Position numbers and translations under genes: made by a program. Source: Parus major (Eukaryota; Chordata; Aves; Passeriformes; Paridae). Taken from it: a DNA stretch of 64,000 nucleotides. The stretch is taken from positions 91,746,230-91,810,229 of the forward strand of contig NC_031768.1 in NCBI RefSeq assembly GCF_001522545.3, read 5' to 3'. Shown in pieces: positions 1 to 13,400 of this stretch. The notes under the pieces were generated by a model that saw only the letters and a program-made list of their open reading frames with translations, did not search any database and was not told where the DNA came from. Each line of letters begins with the position of its first letter. Positions within the stretch are counted from its first letter, which is position 1.

Positions 1-3000
1 CTCCCTTGCAGCAGATTATTCCCCTTGTTAAAAAAAAAAAAAAGAAAAATAGAGAAAAAAGTGCCTTTGTTTTAACTTCTATTTTGAGAGAAGGGGAAAA
101 ATGCAGCTGTTTCTAGAATTGCTTGTCATAACTCCAGAAACTGAGCAGCTCATGGGTTTTCTATCTCCTACATTATTGTTTCCCTCCTGAATGAAGCAAA
201 CCTTGATGTTCTTCTTAGGGGCAGGAGACGAAGGGAACATCTTTAGTATGCTCTTATTCTTTGTTCTCTCTGGTCCTGGCAAGTGACCTTAGTCCCTGCT
301 TGCCTCACTTCCCATTTTTCCACCTTCCTGGATGTCAAGAGAAGGTATTTGGTAAGCACTTTCCCACTCCTGTGGTCTGGTATTGCTGTGAAGTTAATAC
401 AAGCTCTCTTGCAGCCACTCTGCATTGGCTGCAGTGCTGCAGTTACAGTTCAGCTGAGTCCAAGCTCCTCATTCATCTCTTTTCCTCTTATCTAAGCTTT
501 ACAGGTGCCAAAGCTGGTATGGTATCTCCCTCTCTACTTGCCCCCAGTCCTGTGTTAACTTCCAGTTCTTTCTTTGGAATGAGCAGGGGGAAGAATGTCA
601 GAAAAGTTCAGGTTCCCAAGTCATTTTGGATTTAAGACTCACAGCCCAGCAAATACACTGCAGTGGGAAAGTGGAGATACAGATACAGGCTTCTGGGATC
701 ATCTGTCCATCAGTCAGCAACAATGTAGTGCTTTATTCACTTACTGCATCTTCTCATGTCATAAAGCACAATCCGAATGAAGGACTAGAGAAAATGGATT
801 TCATATTCCATAAAGAGCCCATTTCTTACACTCTTGGGTAAGATGATGAACTTCTTCAAGTAGGTTCTGCTGTGCTGGAAATTAGAGACCTGAATGTCTG
901 GCATTAAGAGTGAGTGAAACATTTTCCTGACCTAGGCCCTGCCCCTAACACTGCACTGAAGCACCTAGGGACAGCATCAGTGCCTTTGAAGGCTCTTCTT
1001 CACTTAATAGTAATGACAGGATACTTCAGATGTCATGAACCACAGGGAAACACATTCATGTTTTCAAAAGAAGTGTGTGATGATTTATCTATGGAGTGTA
1101 AAACCACTAGCTATCTTGGGTTTGAAAGCATGTGAGGATTTCATTCTGATCATGATCCCTTAACACAAGAAGATAAAAAAAAGAGAGAGAAAAAGAAAAA
1201 TGTGAGTAAGGAGAAAATATAAGCCAGAAGCTATATACACCATGTTGGTCTTGTGTGTGAGTGCTCAGGAAGTGATGAGGTGTTGTTTCAGTGGGATAGG
1301 ACTCAGGGGTGTGCATGATGAGTGAACCTTTACTTTGAAGCCAGCAGGAATGGGTCACAGGAAGTTGTAGGGGAAAAAGCAAAATAACATCAGCTACAGC
1401 AGTTCCCCAGAGCTTCTCGATTCCCTGCCCCTCTCTGCCATTGGGCTAAGTCCCCTGCTTGTGGATTTTGGCCACCTGTCCTTGATGCTGGCACACACTA
1501 GAGCATCCCAAAAAGATTGTTAGCCCCTGTAACCAGCTCAAGCCTGAGAGCCTTTGCCCTGTCCCTTTCCACTCCACCTTCCAGTGAGCAGGTTGTGAAG
1601 GTGGCTGACACCACATTCATTCCCTGTGAGCACCTCATGCACTCAGGGTGTTTTGTGGGGCTGGTTAAATGTTTACAGTGATAAAGGGGATGGAGAAGTA
1701 TGCCAAATTTAAGTTAGATTCAGCCAGTGCACTCAGAGAACACCTAACTCATCCTACTCACTCAGGTTTTCATTTCATGTGGTCTTTTTCCAGCTATTTT
1801 GAGTCTGATGTGTCCACTAACTGGATCTTACTTGGTTGCCTGAATTAGGTTCTTGTCTCAGTAGGCACAAACCTTTATGTCAACAGCTCAGGCAATTTTT
1901 TGTCAGCTAAAATAAATGCAGCATTATTTGGAATAGGCATCCTGATAACAGCAGGACATCACCCTGCTAAGAAAAGAGCTCAGAGCTTAAAGAAGGCTCC
2001 TTCTCCTTGCTGCCTTCATTCTCAGGATGTATCTCACCCCTAGCTCATCCCTAGTGCACATTGCTGTTGTTCAGTTAATTGCAAACACTTGGATTCCACA
2101 CAGCTTTCCTGTCCCCAGCTTTGGGTGCGTGGCAGAGAAGAGCGACTCAGCCCAGCTCACAAATACACCACCAAAAACCTGCACACCCACAGCTTGCTCC
2201 TGCTCCCTGTAAACACACTGAGCCTCATGCTGGCCTTTCTGAGCTGGTCTAAGTGTGGAGTTAACACCATCCATGACAGCAGTGTCCACCTGGCATTAGG
2301 CAGACGTGGCAGAGATCAGAGCTTTGTGTTTGGGGTTACCATTCATTGACCTGGACTTAGGTGCATACACAGCAAGGAATGGAAATTCCATTTCCAGTCT
2401 CCTTTCCAGGTTCTGCTGTGCTGTTTTGTGCATGTACCAGCTTCAAGGATTCATTTCATATTGCCAAATCCTTGCAGTCATTTGAGGATTATCTCAAAGT
2501 GACAGCAGCTTGCACTCATCAGATTTAACCATTTCAATCTTTCCTGTAAACTAGGTCGTCCCAGAACTGTGTGTGGTTGCAGGCTCCTCTGGCAGAAAAG
2601 CAGTGGTGCTGGTAGTTGACTGTGGGAGTGAGGGACTGTCCCTAGAGCTGAGTTGCCAGAAAGATTCAACTTACTTCCAGAATCCAGGATCTTAGCCCAA
2701 ACCCACAATCAGCAGCACTCCAGTGCTGTAAACAGGGACAGCTGATGCACGGGCACATAATGTGCATATTCCTGGCACTGTCAGGAAGCTGTTAATCTGC
2801 ATCAGGGCATGTGCTGGAGACCACAATGTCGTAAATTGTCTGAAATAGGTCACCTCAGTTCTTCTGCCAGGGCCCAAGTCTCTACAAGCCAAGCAGAGGG
2901 ACCATCCTGTGTAGCTTGGGCTGCAATGAACCTGGCACTACCAGGGCTCAAGGAGAAGCTGGGTCAATTATGTGATCACACAGCTCTTTCACCTGTCAAT

Positions 3001-6000
3001 TCTTAACCTCTTCAAGTTGCCTTGAGAACACCTGCTGTTGTCCTATGTTCTGAAAAAATATGAAGATTCTACCTTGGGTCTTTAACAGAAATGTCTTTTC
3101 TGAGCTTCTTCTTCATTTTCTATCAAATTTCTATTCCTGAAGAAATGAAGAAAGAAAAATGGCCTTTGTGAAGCTGAGCTCCATATACCTGAGAGCAGAG
3201 CAGGGGCCAAATTGCTGGGAATGGTGAAGACCACATATGTGATTGAATTTGCATGTAGCTAGAGCTGAACTGGGAGTAGTAGTGAGTGTGTGGTGGATTG
3301 TGCAAGGATAGTGTAAGATTGCACTAGAACAGGACCAGGGGGAGTGAGATGCACCTCTGATTCTGCACAAAAGAGTTTGAAAGAGGATTTGCATATGTAG
3401 CATGAGTATAACTGAGAGTGGAGCAGTAATTAGGAGTAAGTGAAGGTGAAGCTGAAAGGGGAATTTCATGTTCAGTGAAAGATCTTTCCATGTAAGCTAT
3501 TGTTCAGAAAGGTTATTAGCAGACAGCAGTACAAACTGTCCTGAGCCACATGCTCTGCCTTTGTCTGACTACAGGATTTTTACAAGCCTTTTTTTCTTTG
3601 AGAGCTGACAGCATAATAGTCCTGGACAATGCCAAATCATCATCTGCACACTCACTAGGGGAGCTGGGCTTTTATATGAGAGTGAAGAAGATAAAAACAG
3701 CACACTCAAAGCAAGACAGAAATGACTGAATAAGGGAATAAGAGAAGAAGAGAGAGATTTAAATGCTGTTTGCTGGGCTGGCTGATTTTTTCTTCCCTTT
3801 AATTTTTTTCTCACCCCTGCTTATTATATTCTGGATGTCCTGTTCCAAAACCATTTCAGTCATTTTGTGTGCCTGTGTTTGTAGAGCATGAAGGCTCTGG
3901 CATGGAGGTAAATATCAAATAAATGTTTTAAAATATGGCAGATGGAAGACAGAGGAGAGAAGCCCTATATAAGTGAAGTGTAGGACAGATGTTGTGTCTC
4001 CTTCCCCAAGCAGCATTCTGCTCCTGATAGGCAACTCTACAGACTGCACTAATGCTTCTCCAGAAGGATTATGTACATGAGACCCTTGGGTCAGGTCCTT
4101 AAACAGTTTCAGCCCAGAAAAAGGGACTTGGTTATGATTACTGCCTGGACTGGGTTCATGATGCAAGACTCAGACAGAAAGCCAAACTTTTCTAACACTC
4201 AGGCAATATTAAGAAAGATCCACATTCATCAGATTCCCATAGGCAGGCTTGGGTGGGGAGTGTATCTCTTAAGGCTGTGTTCTTCCCCTCTGTTCCCTTA
4301 TCTCCCTTCCCTGAGGCTTCCTGTGCATCTCTCACTGCTCAGTTCCTTTTGTAACACGGCAAGAGCTGAGTGACAGTCAATCTCCTGCCCCTTTTTGGCC
4401 GCTTCCCTTACAAAGATCGCAGAAGCTGTTGCAGTCATTAAGACTGAAAAAACAGCCATGAAGCATTTTTGCTGCCAGTCTGTGTTTGGTAGGAGGAGGA
4501 TTTCCTTCAATCAGAAGGTCCTTAAGTTGCCCCAGATATACGATGTGTGCTGGCAGGGATGGCATCTGGCTTTGTCAGCTCTGTTGAGGGGAACAAGCTC
4601 CATATAGTAACCCTGTCATGCAGGAGTAAGGGAACATATTGCAATTTGTGTTGGTAAATCCTTTATGCTGTTGTGTGTTACTATTAAAGATATGATTGTG
4701 TCTGGCACTATGAAATGTTTTGGAAATGGTTTAGGACATTGTAGCTCACTGTACCAGTCGCATTGTCTGCATGCCTTCAGCAACAAATCCAGGTGCCTTA
4801 CTAACCCACAGTCAGGCTTTACAGGGCTGAAGAAATCCTTAAAAATAACATCACTCTCCTGCATATAAAATCATCACAGTTTTTTTAAAAATATGTTTTA
4901 GCTTACATTCTTCCAAGGCTAGTACAAACTGAGGAGCAGGCATTCTTTTTTTTCCTAGTGAGTAAGACTTCTGTTCCTACCAAGAAGTGAAAAACTGCAG
5001 CATAAAAATTTAACGTGCAGAGAACTGGAAATTCTGCTATGAGCAAGGGGGTTTTGGTGGGAAGGCAAAGAGATATTTCTCTAGATAGCTGCTTTGCCTC
5101 TCCCTACTGGTTTGTGAATGGTTGTGAGCATGGGGCTGGGGTATCACAGATGGAGAGATTCTGGGTGTCTTTATATATAGCTCTGCTCTTTGCCAGTATC
5201 CTTTGCCAGGCTACCAGGTTAGCTACTGTGGCTGTGCTGTCAGAACCCCTGGGGATCAGTGTTAGGAACCTCACCTGAGGTCTGGAGCCCTCTCTGGAGA
5301 CTTTTCTGGCTTTTTATGTTCTTCCTTGGGAACAGTATGCTTCGCAAAGAGCCTCGGTTTGCTTTATTACTTGGTTGCATGTAAAGAGCTATTAAAAAAT
5401 GAGTAACAATAAGCATGTAATTAACATTACATTTATTATCATCTAAGTCCTGTATTGACTGTTGGCATTTGGCACAGACACTGACATGCAATTTAAAAAT
5501 AAATAAATAGACTAAATGAAAATTTAGCTTTTGGAGATTTTTTTTTTTTTTTTAAGATTTCATCAATACAGCAAATTAGTGGTGCCATATAAGCTCTTTC
5601 TTGGGACTTGGATTGAAATCCAGTAGAAGCCAGTCAGGCTGAACTAATTTTCTAAAAAGAGCTCAGGTACTGGGGCTCAGCACTTCCAGAGACTCTCCTT
5701 CTCCTTTCAGGCTCCAAAGGAAGGAATAATTTTTCTTGCCCAATGTGTGCTGCCCTTTTTGACCTTCTGGCCTGAGCCCAGCACACACTGTGTGTGGGCT
5801 ACTCTTGGGAAAGTACCCTCCTGCATGAGCTGTGCTGTTCAAAACCTCCTTCTCCATGCTTCTGCCCCCAAAACAGGTGGTCTCAGGGATTGAGAAGCAG
5901 AGGCAATTGAAACAGTCCCACAGCTCAGAGCAAAGTCTGCTGGCTTTGGTCACTGTGTAGCTGAAATGCACTAGATAGCAAGGTGCAGTCAGCCTGTGCT

Positions 6001-9000
6001 CCACCTGGCCATCCCAGGGATAGTCTTGAGTATTCTGAGGAGGGTAATCCTTGCCTGTGCTGTGAGTCGTGCCTTTGTGGCCTAGGGTCATGACAGTGAG
6101 ATGAAGAGGGTGTGTGAGAGCAGGACTGCCAGTGTACACCTGGGTCTTCAGCCAAGTGGCTCCTGCTTGCAGAAAAGTTATGTGCTGCACACACAGCAGG
6201 CCCTGGGAGCCATGCCAGCTGAGAGGCTATACTATCAGGAAAGAGTAGGCCAGTGCATTCTGTGCTCCTGCATAAAAAATTAATTGTATAATCTTTTATT
6301 TATCAAAATTCTATTCTTTTATTTTTGCTTTTTTTGCTTTTCCAATATTGCTATCCAGTTCCTGTCATGGTCTTTGCTAGTCTACCCTGAACAGGTAAAC
6401 TTTAAAAAAATTTATGACCCTTCTTTTCACTGTGCAGTAGAAAAATCAAAACTGAGGGGTTCCCACAACCTCTCTGCAGCCTTTCTGCTTTCTGGCCTGC
6501 AACCAGAGCAGTCCTCCAGAGCAAGCAGACAGACTATTAAGTAAAGGACCAGGGGGCCGAGCCAATTCTGTTCAGTCATTCATTTCCTTCTTTCATTTCC
6601 TTTAGTGCTGCTGGTGTTCACCTCTAGAGTAGTTTTCTGAACAGGCTGCAGGGGATACATAACCACGAGGGTACATGGCACTGCAAAGTTACTAGCAAGT
6701 ATGGCCTTGCAGTACCAACCAGGAGTGCCAGGAATCTTAGCAAAAAGAGAGGGAAAAGAACCAAAAAATCTGAGGTCACTAAAATGGAATGTAAACCACC
6801 TATTTACTGTTCACAGACTGGAATGGAAGGGAACTGTTGCTAAAGAGCCCAAAGAGAAAAAGGGAGACCTCCTTACCTAACAGCTCACACTGAAAGCTTG
6901 GCTATAAATTCAGGGTTTGCATTGTACTCTCTCCACTGGCAACTTGGGATGCTGCTGGAGTCATCAGAGGAAAAAGGAGCTGAGATGAAGGCAGCTCTGT
7001 TCTGCTGATAACAGTGGCCTCTTCTAGCCTCCCAAGTCAGCACTATCCACAGGGAAGGAGGGAGGCAGGCCCTGGCTGCCCAAGGTTTGTACTAGAAAGG
7101 AAGAGATAAGTCAGAGATGAAAGGGAATGCACTGGTCAGTTGTAGTAGCTCAAAATAAATTGCTGCATTCTTCTCAGCAAATTACTATATTCTGCAGCCA
7201 CAGCCCCTTCCTTCCCACACACACAGATGCCTTCCTCTTCTCTCCCTCCATCCCTCCTTAAACCTCTTCTACGTTTCCCTGATGCTCCATTCTGTAGCAT
7301 CAGCTGAGCATATTGAAAAGCATACAGCTGTGATTTGTGGCTCAGTCTCCTTGAAATGCCAGAGATTGGATCCACTCCCTAGAGTGACCTGTGCCATGTC
7401 CAGAAAGGGGACATGCCAGCAGTTCTATCTCCAGCACCCCTCGCTCTCTCCCATGATGGAAATTCTTGCAAGGTTTCCAAGAGGATGACAATATGCTGCC
7501 ATGGGCAAAGAGGGCCCTGCCACCATCTTTTGTGCTTCCTTTGTAAGCAAGAAATTTTCATCTTATGTGTGTGTCTCCAGTTTCTGTCTCTCCATTCTTC
7601 ATCATGCAAATCTCTCCTTCCCTCCCTACCCCTCTCACATATCCATGTCTCAGCCCTGGTGGTGCAACTGCTCCTCTCCAACACTGTGGTCTGCACAGTG
7701 GAACCAAATGCAATTTGGGCCCAAATAATCCAGTGTCCTGGGGCACAGGTATGACTGGGGACTGAGGAAATTATTGCATTGAAGGTGTAATTCACATAGT
7801 TCCTGGAGTGTGTGCATACACCTGTGTGGGTGCAGGGGGTCACATTGGAGCTCCCCAGCAGAAACACAGGAGAGCTCAGAAGCTGTCACTCCTTCTCCTC
7901 CTGCTGGCCATAGCTGTGGAGCAGCAAGGTTGCTGACAGAGGGGTCCAAGGATATGAGAAAGGCCAGGTGTGCAAAGGACAGCAAGTGAAAAATCAGCAT
8001 GGGATGGGATGGGATGGGATGGAATCCAGCTTTCCTTTACCTCACTTGGGGTTGTTCCCAGTTGCTGGTTTGGTTTTTGCCTTTGAGACCCCAGGACTGA
8101 GCAGACATCAAACAGCACATTGGGGGCTGTTGCAATAGCTGTCCTTTAAAACTTTCCATCACAGGAGACACTGGAGCTGTGTTTTTAGGCAGCCCAAGGC
8201 GACAAGAAACTTGTTCTAACACAGATCCAGTTCAGGAGGAGGCAGCACACAGACAGCAGCTTTGAGAAGGCCAGCAAAGCTGTGCTGTCCAAGCATTGCC
8301 CATCAGAAAACACAGCAGGGAGCAGCTCGTTGTTGCTGCCTGAGAATAGGGCACACAACTCCTTATTTGCCATATGCCAGTGCAAGGCACTATCGGGGAG
8401 CCATCTGTGGGTCTGCACCCAGCTAGTGCTGCCTCAGCCTCTCCCAGAAAGACAGCCTTGGAGTGATGACTACAGAGAAAATAATTATAAGGGGAAAACA
8501 AACAAACTGAAAAATCTGCTCAGAGCTCCTGCAGCACTGCAGTCTGTTCTGGGAGACTATCATGTCAGAGGAGAGCAGCATTTGACCGATGGAAGCTGAT
8601 TTCTGTTACAGAAAGAACATGTAATGTCATGTTGGATAATATCATCCTTTTCTCTGTGTCTGGGTAAATCTCTGAGCTTTTGATTTCCCCTGGTTTATCC
8701 TGCTGTGACAGTTCCCATGCAGAGGCATGGGATAAGCTTCCTCACCTCTACGCTGCTTGAGGGATGATTTTTTTCCTTTATCAGAGCACACTCCAGAAAG
8801 ACACTGGATACTGGGCTAAATATGCCCTCTTAAGATTTTACTTAGGAAAAAAAAAACCAACATAAAAGCTTGAAAAAAGCTTGGATAGATAGTAGGCAGT
8901 GCAGGGCTGTGCTCCTTGGCCTTATCTCCTGGGTGATGCTGGCTGCAGTGCACTAGCAAGCTGCAGCACCTGTGAAAGCAGCTGCCCTCAGCCTGCAACA

Positions 9001-10240
9001 GTAACACCACCATTAAAAAACCCCAGAAATAATCAGAAATTGCCTTTGTGACTGTACTGCCTGTGCTAGCTGAGCTGACCATGCCCTGTAAGGAGCCACA
9101 GGAGCAATGACAGCCAGTTCATGGTAAGGGAAGCAGTGGAAACTCATTGGAAAGGGCTGTCTGGGTGGATAAGAAGTGACACAGCCAGGTGTGGTGGAGA
9201 GTCACTGTGGATCAGACCCTGAGTAGAACAAGCTGAGAGAATCACAGTTTTCTACGTGGTGGGAGCAGATTTTGTCAAGCCACACTTGCAAGTGTTCTCT
9301 TTGCTTCTCACCAGGAAAGAGATGTAGCAGCCAAGAGATCAGAGTGTGTCTCACCATGGGAAAGGGAACCAGGAGGACCATGCTGAGGGCAAGCCCTGGG
9401 AAAGAGCTGTGAATCAGCAGTGTGTAGACTCACTGACACACTTCAGTGGTGGCACTCTCCATTGCTTTTCCACACTGCCTGAGAGCTGTCACAGCCCACA
9501 GCTCAGGGCTGTTAGACAGACAGGAGATGTGCTTGGGCCAGACTTGGCCTGTGGTAGTGCTGTGTTCTTGGGATAAGAAGCTGTGATAGAACCAGCTCAA
9601 ACCTCTGCCAGCAGCTAAGAGGATACAGGGGTTCCTTGTGCCTTCACCCTGACCACCATGGGGGCTGTTTCAGCCATTCAGGCCCTGCCCCTGCTCTGTG
9701 TCTAAGCTGGGCTCTTTGCCCAAGGCACTGGGAGATGGGAGCCATTGTACTGGCTTCACACTGATCCCTGGGCACTTCTTCCTCTCCACTGCCTGCAAAA
9801 GGGGACAAGGAGATGAGACACCTTGCTCAGACCAAACAGGTTGTTTTCAGAAGCCAGTGCCAAGTGAGACAGCTAGCAGGGTCTCCATGCTCTCCTAGAT
9901 CAGGGTTTGTATCACACATTTGGGAAGCTGCAAATGACATGGTCCTTTCCCTCTGTCTGCAGTCCTCCTCCAGCATACAGCACTTGTGCCACCATCCTTT
10001 TCAGTGCTAAAGCAATACCTCAGCAAAGAAACTCAGTTTAGTCTTCCCTTCTCTGCCTGCCTGACCTTTCACCTCTTCCCTTCCCTGGGCCAGGAGTGCA
10101 GCTGCAGGACAGAGCAGGTCCTTAATCTGTAGGTCAGGTAGGAATACCCACATGGAATTTTGGGGGCAGCTCTGAGGGTGGAGGCGTATAAACCTCATCC
10201 TTCTCCTCTGATGCCCCTGGAAGAAGGAGAACTGTTGCAT
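1..10240. other. LSAMP upstream intron, segment 1, no gene seen
   Basis: No exon, RNA gene or clear transposon was recognised. The ORFs present are short, overlap on both strands, and have low-complexity composition and no family motifs, as expected by chance in intronic DNA. It contains an A-rich run near position 30, a T16 run at 5538-5553 and a pentamer repeat near 8001. A weakly repeated unit near 3237-3440 is reported as a finding. Assigning this to the LSAMP intron is inferred from the first readable exon at 39081; no upstream LSAMP exon was found. Confidence 0.6.
8001..8022 (+). repeat. (GGGAT)n pentanucleotide microsatellite
   Basis: Four perfect GGGAT units followed by a decayed one. 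The repeated GGG runs separated by AT could in principle form a G-quadruplex on the + strand. It is short and probably a neutral microsatellite. Confidence 0.85.
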
Positions 10241-10445
10241 TACAGCAGTGTTTAAGAAATAATAATAATTAAAAGCTTTCTGATGAACAAGTTTAATTTT
10301 CTATTCTAAAAAGCTGCTAAGGCAGCGCCTTTTGTTCATTAGCATATTTGCAAGGTTAATGTAGTGTACTTAATAAGATAAATAATGCTTGTCATGATAT
10401 TTCAGGCCAATTGTAAGGGAAGGGAATAAAAAATACTTTGCTTAA
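10241..10445. promoter_or_regulatory. Candidate conserved noncoding element with SOX/POU-like motifs
   Basis: An AT-rich block within GC-richer flanks. It contains AATAATTAAAAG, TTTTGTTC, ATTAGCAT and ATTTGCAA close together at about 10261-10355. ATTAGCAT is the reverse complement of an octamer-like POU site, and TTTGTT matches the SOX core. Such motif-dense AT-rich islands are typical of developmental enhancers in large neural adhesion genes. This is inference from motif content only; no conservation data were available. Confidence 0.25.
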
Positions 10446-13400
10446 CATCTTAAGTTTTTGCCTGGTCAACTTCAAGTTAACTGCTGAGTGTTAAGGTGTG
10501 TTGTTCACTTGGCAGGTGTTCACCAGCACTTGCAGAGGGTTAAAGGAGACTGTCACAGCACAGATGGCATGGATGAGCTTGAAGTGGACTCTTGGTGTCT
10601 ACTGTGATAGCCATTACTTTGGGAATGTGCTTAGGAAAGCAGCAGACCCATAAAAGTCTAAAGGAAAAGGTTTATGTGATCGGGGACAAGTTCTGTGACT
10701 GTGCAGGAGACAGCAGTGGTACCTACCTGCAGAGGAGGGTCTGAGGCTACAAGCAAGGATGCCAAGCAGATGGCAGCAGTAATAAACAGCGACTGATGCT
10801 GTGGGACCACAAGGCTGGAAGAGGTAGTAGTGGTCCTCTCATTTTTATGTCCTACTTCAGCTCAGTTTAATATGTATTTCCATATGAACATCCAGAATCA
10901 GGGAAGCATTTGAAAAATCCTCATGTAGAACTCCATGTGTGGGCCATGGGAGACAATCATAAACCTGCTTGCAAGCTGCCAGCCCTGGGCAAGTCTCAGG
11001 TAATGATTAGCAGAGAGCCCCTGTGTTCCTAAATGCTTCTCTTGCTTCCTCTTCTGCAGAATGATTGCTTTCTTAGGCTTTTTCATAATGTACAGTAAAA
11101 GCTGCTACATCCTTAGATAAATGAGGCCACAGTGGGCAAGGAAGAAAGAGGAAAGAACTTTCCAGGCAAACAATCCAGGGCACCTGGCTTGCTACTCCCA
11201 CATGCCCTTCCTTTCTCTCCCTTCCTCCCCCCGACCAGTAAAACAGACCAAACAGCTCATTATTTTCTCATAATGATGAGGAGAGGGAGAGAGAAACAAG
11301 CAAAATAAAAACCAAAAAAACAACCCTGCTGGTATTTTCTATATAGGAAATTAATAAATAGATTTGCCACACAGATACATGTCACAATGAAAGGGCTGGG
11401 AGGATGGGTAGATATTTAGCTGGCTTAAAATGCTAAGCCAGTATGGTGAAGGAAAGGATGGACAGCAGAAGCAGCTGAAAGATAAGGGGGTGTGTGGGGA
11501 TGCAAGAAATAAAATGGTGAAAATAGAAAGCACAACGGGGAAACAAAGACACTGGAAAAAATGAAGGGAGGAGATAGATTTGAGTGAGGAATGAACAGGA
11601 TGTGAAAGCAGATACAACAAAAAGACAGATGAGTTTGGCAGAGGGTGGAAGGAATAATATGTTGTTGTAGGTGGTCAAGGGGGGTGGTAGCCAAGGGCTG
11701 GAGGACCAGCTACATTGGGTAGATTGATTTTGATATTAGCTATATTGCAGGTCAAACACAGTCCTCACACCACATCGGCTCCACATCTGCTTCTTCTTCT
11801 GCCTGCCTGTCAGCCCCCCACTGTGCCCTAGATATTTTCAGCTGGAGCACCTCTCAGGCTTGGCACTGCCTGCCAGCCCCAGGGTGGGGGAGCCCAGAGC
11901 ACCAGGAGAGGCGTGTGCCCCACGGCTCCAGTGAGCCCAGGGGCTCCGAGCAGCCTTACAGAGCTGTCAGGAGCCTGAGTGTGCTACCACTGGAATCCCC
12001 CTCTCCTGCCTCATCTCCCAGGCAGACTGGAAGCTGGAAGCCCATCCCACAAAGGGAAAGGGGCTTTGAATGCAGAGACTCTGGGGCAAACCTGACAGAC
12101 TATCTGGCAGGAGGGATGCAGGACAAGTCATCCCACCCCACGGGACACCTGTAAACTGGAGGTGATGTCAACCTGCCTCACTAACATGGGGAAAGGGCTT
12201 TTACAGCAGCTTTGCAGGCTTAGCCTCTCCAGTCATCCTGTTCCTGTGGTTTTGACCTGTGAGGTTGGCCTGTGTCAGGCCAGAGGGAGCCGTTTCTTCA
12301 GCCCCATCTCTACAAATGGTGTTGCTCAACTGACCCCATTGTACTGTGGGAATTTCCCTTCACCCTGGGCTCCTAGACCCAGATGACAGGCTGGAGGAGC
12401 CCAGCATTGTGCAGCTTATGCCCCCAGACAGAAGCTCTGCATCCCATCAGCTCACCTCACTGAGATGCACTCATCATCCTCCAGCACATGGCAGACATGT
12501 TTTTTCCATAATATCAATATCAGAGCCTGCTCCCTCTGCAGTGCTGCAGCACATTATTGTCTGAGAGAAGCACCAAACCAGTCCCCTGCCTCTATCCTAG
12601 CTGCTGGTTTCTTCCTGTCTCTGGGGTGCTACAAACAGCACCACTTAGAAAAGTGCTGCACCACTTAGAGCTGCAAAAGCAGCTTTGCTTCCCTGCCCAA
12701 GCGCTGAGCAGCTCTGCAGGGCCTCGGCAAATGTGTGCCCCACCAGCTCAGGAGAGATCAGTGCATCCCAGTGCCTGGGCAAGTGCAGGGGTGGGCTGGG
12801 CTGCCCTGGGAGATGGTGGTGGCAGTGTGGTGTCTTGGAAGCAGCTTGGCTGAGTGCTGCTCACAGCTTCCCTGGGGGAGAGCACCCCCCTCATCACTCT
12901 GCTGATCCCAGTTGCATGGTAACTGTGACTGCACTAAGGGATAAACACCTCAGCCTCCCTGTTCCATCCCTCCCCTCCTGTCTGCTAATACCCATTGGTT
13001 TGCAATCATTTGCTCACTCTTTTTTGGTTTTTTTCCGCTTGCCTTCCCTCCACATTTGCCCCATCCTGTTTCTGTCCTCTGTGAATAATGCTTGGCTGTG
13101 TAGTGTGTTGCCATAGAGGAATTAAAGCTACTCTAAGCAGTTAGCCACTCATCCAGGAGACGATCCTGAAAGGCAAAGAAGGAGAAAAACAAGAAAAGGA
13201 AATCAAGGTTTTCTCCATTCTCTGTCTCCTTAGTGCTTGCCAGGGCTCTTGGCAGAGCTTGGAGCAGGGTGCACAGGGAACAGGGTGAAGCCCCAGGTTC
13301 TTTGATATAGCTTGAAGAACAAAGATGTAAATAGAAAGAGGAGGAGAACAGCTAAACCAGTATGAAGCTGAAGATTGAGATAACAAAGGCTGATGCAGTT

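Noticed and set aside
5663..6190. Minus-strand 175-codon ORF.
   Set aside because: No recognisable family motifs and a competing overlapping frame; chance ORF.
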